A stretch of 14,963 nucleotides of DNA from Chloroflexota bacterium (GTDB lineage: Bacteria; Chloroflexota; UBA11872). The stretch spans positions 1 through 14,963 of the forward strand of contig JAPOXI010000101.1 in assembly GCA_026707185.1 (NCBI GenBank), in the 5' to 3' direction. This document shows, piece after piece, positions 13,801 through 14,963 of this stretch. A model generated the notes under the pieces. The model was not told the origin of the DNA. It saw only the letters and a list, made by a program, of their open reading frames with translations, and ran no database searches. How positions within the stretch are numbered: position 1 is the stretch's first letter; each line of letters starts with the position of its first letter. The position numbers were made by a program, and so were the translations under genes.

Positions 13801-14838
13801 CTAGGAAACGGCCGGGCTGCCTGGCGCCAGCCAGCGGTCCATGAAATCGAGCGAGGCTTCCGCCCGGTACTCGTGCCCGCCGTCGAACTCGTCGCGTTCC
13901 AGCCGCTCCGGCACGCCCGCTGCCGCGTAGATCGAGGCCACGCGCGCGTGCGCGTCGCGCGAGGCGGCGATTGGGAAGCCGCGGTCAACGCGACCCGCCT
14001 CGATCAGGAGCGGCCGTGGAGCGATCAGCCCATGCAGGTCCGGCACGTCCGCGTAGGCGTAGATGCCCGGCAGGAACTGCGAACCGCAGAAGTTCCCGGT
14101 GTCCAGCGCGTAGGCTCGAAACGTGGTGAGGTAGCCGCTCACCACCGCCGCGCGGATTCGCGTGTCCAGCGCGCCCAGGTACATGGTGCGCGTGCCGCCG
14201 AATGACAGCCCGGCGCAGCCCAGGCGTCCCGCGTCCACCTCGGGCAGCCCGGCCAGGATGTCCAGGCCACGCCGATCGTCCTGGATGTTCAGCGCCATCA
14301 GGTTGATGCCGAACAGCAGGGCGCGCATGAAATTGATGTTGCAGCCGTCGCGCTGCCCGTAGCGGCGGAACCCCTCGGCGCGCTCGCCAAAGCCGATCGC
14401 GTCGGGGGCCAGCACCACGTGCCCCCGCTCGGCGTAGCGCCGGGCGAAGCTGCGGTAGATGTTGGGGCCGTCATCACGAGCCACCAACTGGTCCTTGCCG
14501 TCCCCGTGGCCGTGCAGCGCCAGGATTCCCGAGGCGGGAGCCTCGGCGGATGCGGTGCCGGGGACCAGCAACCAGGCAGGGACCCACACGTCCGCGATGG
14601 TCTCGTAGAGCACCTTGTGCTGGACGTACGCGCCGCAGTCCGTCGACTCCAGGATCGTCGGTTCGGCCCCGGTGAGCGCCGGCAGGTCGCCCAGCAGCCA
14701 CTCCACGCGCTCAAGCAGGGCCGCCCGCCAGGCGTCGAAGTCCATGCCCGGGTGGAAGGCCAGCGAGGGCTCCCGCGTTCCATCAAGGCCGTCAATGAAG
14801 CCGTCGAAGTCGTAGGCGGGCGGATCCGCGGAGGTCAT
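13801..14838 (-). CDS. Alpha/beta hydrolase (acetyl-xylan-esterase/dienelactone-hydrolase-like)
   Basis: Cytoplasmic alpha/beta-hydrolase-fold enzyme, 345 residues, with no signal peptide. The core begins at GILALHGHGDGKDQL (about 104-118), the strand and oxyanion loop. Ser212 in CAGLSFGGT is the predicted nucleophile. Asp285 in EAGRVDRGFP and His322 in FDGGHEY complete a plausible triad. An extra N-terminal region (about 1-100) and the VVLAPDAIGFGERAEG segment (about 141-156) fit the group of carbohydrate-esterase-like or DUF-annotated hydrolases with an N-terminal extension. Its start codon overlaps the stop of the upstream gene in an ATGA, so the two are translationally coupled. A sugar-ester or similar substrate is plausible, but not shown by the sequence. 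Confidence 0.85.
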   Translation of the reverse strand: MTSADPPAYDFDGFIDGLDGTREPSLAFHPGMDFDAWRAALLERVEWLLGDLPALTGAEPTILESTDCGAYVQHKVLYETIADVWVPAWLLVPGTASAEAPASGILALHGHGDGKDQLVARDDGPNIYRSFARRYAERGHVVLAPDAIGFGERAEGFRRYGQRDGCNINFMRALLFGINLMALNIQDDRRGLDILAGLPEVDAGRLGCAGLSFGGTRTMYLGALDTRIRAAVVSGYLTTFRAYALDTGNFCGSQFLPGIYAYADVPDLHGLIAPRPLLIEAGRVDRGFPIAASRDAHARVASIYAAAGVPERLERDEFDGGHEYRAEASLDFMDRWLAPGSPAVS

Positions 14839-14963
14839 GACGCCGGAACGCGGGCCCGCAGGTAGTCCAGCGCCGGCCCGGCCTGGGCCGCGAAGTCCGT
14901 GAACCGCTTGCCGTTGTCCTCCACGCTCATCCGCAGGTCATAGCCTGTGGCCAGCAGGGCGTC
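14835..14963 (-). CDS. C-terminal fragment of an unidentified protein, cut by the window edge
   Basis: A minus-strand frame runs in from beyond 14963 and stops at 14837-14835. It gives 42 residues, starting DALLATGYDLRMSVEDNGKR and ending LDYLRARVPAS. The stop overlaps the hydrolase ATG by 4 nt (ATGA). Codon use and composition look like genuine coding sequence and the overlap implies an operon. Too little remains to name the family; the short helical C-terminus has no recognisable motif. Confidence 0.7.
   Translation of the reverse strand, partial: DALLATGYDLRMSVEDNGKRFTDFAAQAGPALDYLRARVPAS

Noticed and set aside
1..14963. CRISPR arrays, insertion sequences, phage or toxin-antitoxin modules
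   Set aside because: No regularly spaced repeats, transposase or integrase motifs, terminal inverted repeats or recognisable toxin pair were seen on either strand. The HTH gene has no toxin neighbour.

Overview
The window is high-GC bacterial chromosome surrounding a probable replication origin. It carries DnaA, a cluster of DnaA boxes and ParB. Several features point to Chloroflexota, most likely an uncultivated lineage: an envelope protein with paired WGFP/FGFP modules ahead of a propeller, TPTP-rich linkers, a membrane-anchored LysM-SH3 protein, and a class A penicillin-binding protein with a C-terminal Ig-like tail. This placement is inferred from protein style; no rRNA or other marker gene is present.

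Layout. Positions 3-695 hold the 3' part of a Gfo/Idh/MocA oxidoreductase. A small coiled-coil membrane protein follows on the minus strand (760-996). A minus-strand pair encodes OsmC and a 70-residue partner (1880-1215). Divergent from this pair is a regulator with two helix-turn-helix domains (2077-2763), with a good promoter only about 7 nt ahead of its ATG. A large exported beta-propeller protein (4665 or 4713 down to 2845) lies on the minus strand. A putative 36-residue membrane peptide, a rhomboid protease and parB follow (4842-6513, all minus).

Origin region. Positions 6514-7014 lie between parB and the 3' end of dnaA and contain no gene. Three DnaA boxes in the same orientation, spaced 20 and 21 bp apart, sit immediately beyond the dnaA stop codon, and an AT-richer patch lies about 180 bp further on. 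dnaA (7015-8373, minus) has a hairpin in its leader and a 463-bp upstream stretch with no confident gene. dnaN, rpmH, rnpA and parA are not in the window.

Envelope block. To the right are a possible single-pass mini-protein (8837-8992), a DedA/VTT-type membrane protein (8996-9580, minus), a 964-residue class A PBP (9671-12565) and the LysM-SH3 protein (12734-13744). The last ends at a strong bidirectional terminator. The right edge has a minus-strand pair, the C-terminus of an unidentified protein and an alpha/beta hydrolase, overlapping by 4 nt.

How they work together. dnaA, the boxes and parB form a replication and segregation locus. The PBP and LysM-SH3 proteins probably act on peptidoglycan. 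The edge genes (oxidoreductase, hydrolase) look like carbohydrate or small-molecule catabolism. I found no CRISPR array, transposase, integrase, phage module or recognisable defence system. The most unusual elements are the origin architecture, the tandem-HTH regulator with a near-leaderless promoter, and the propeller protein whose signal peptide implies a non-canonical start.
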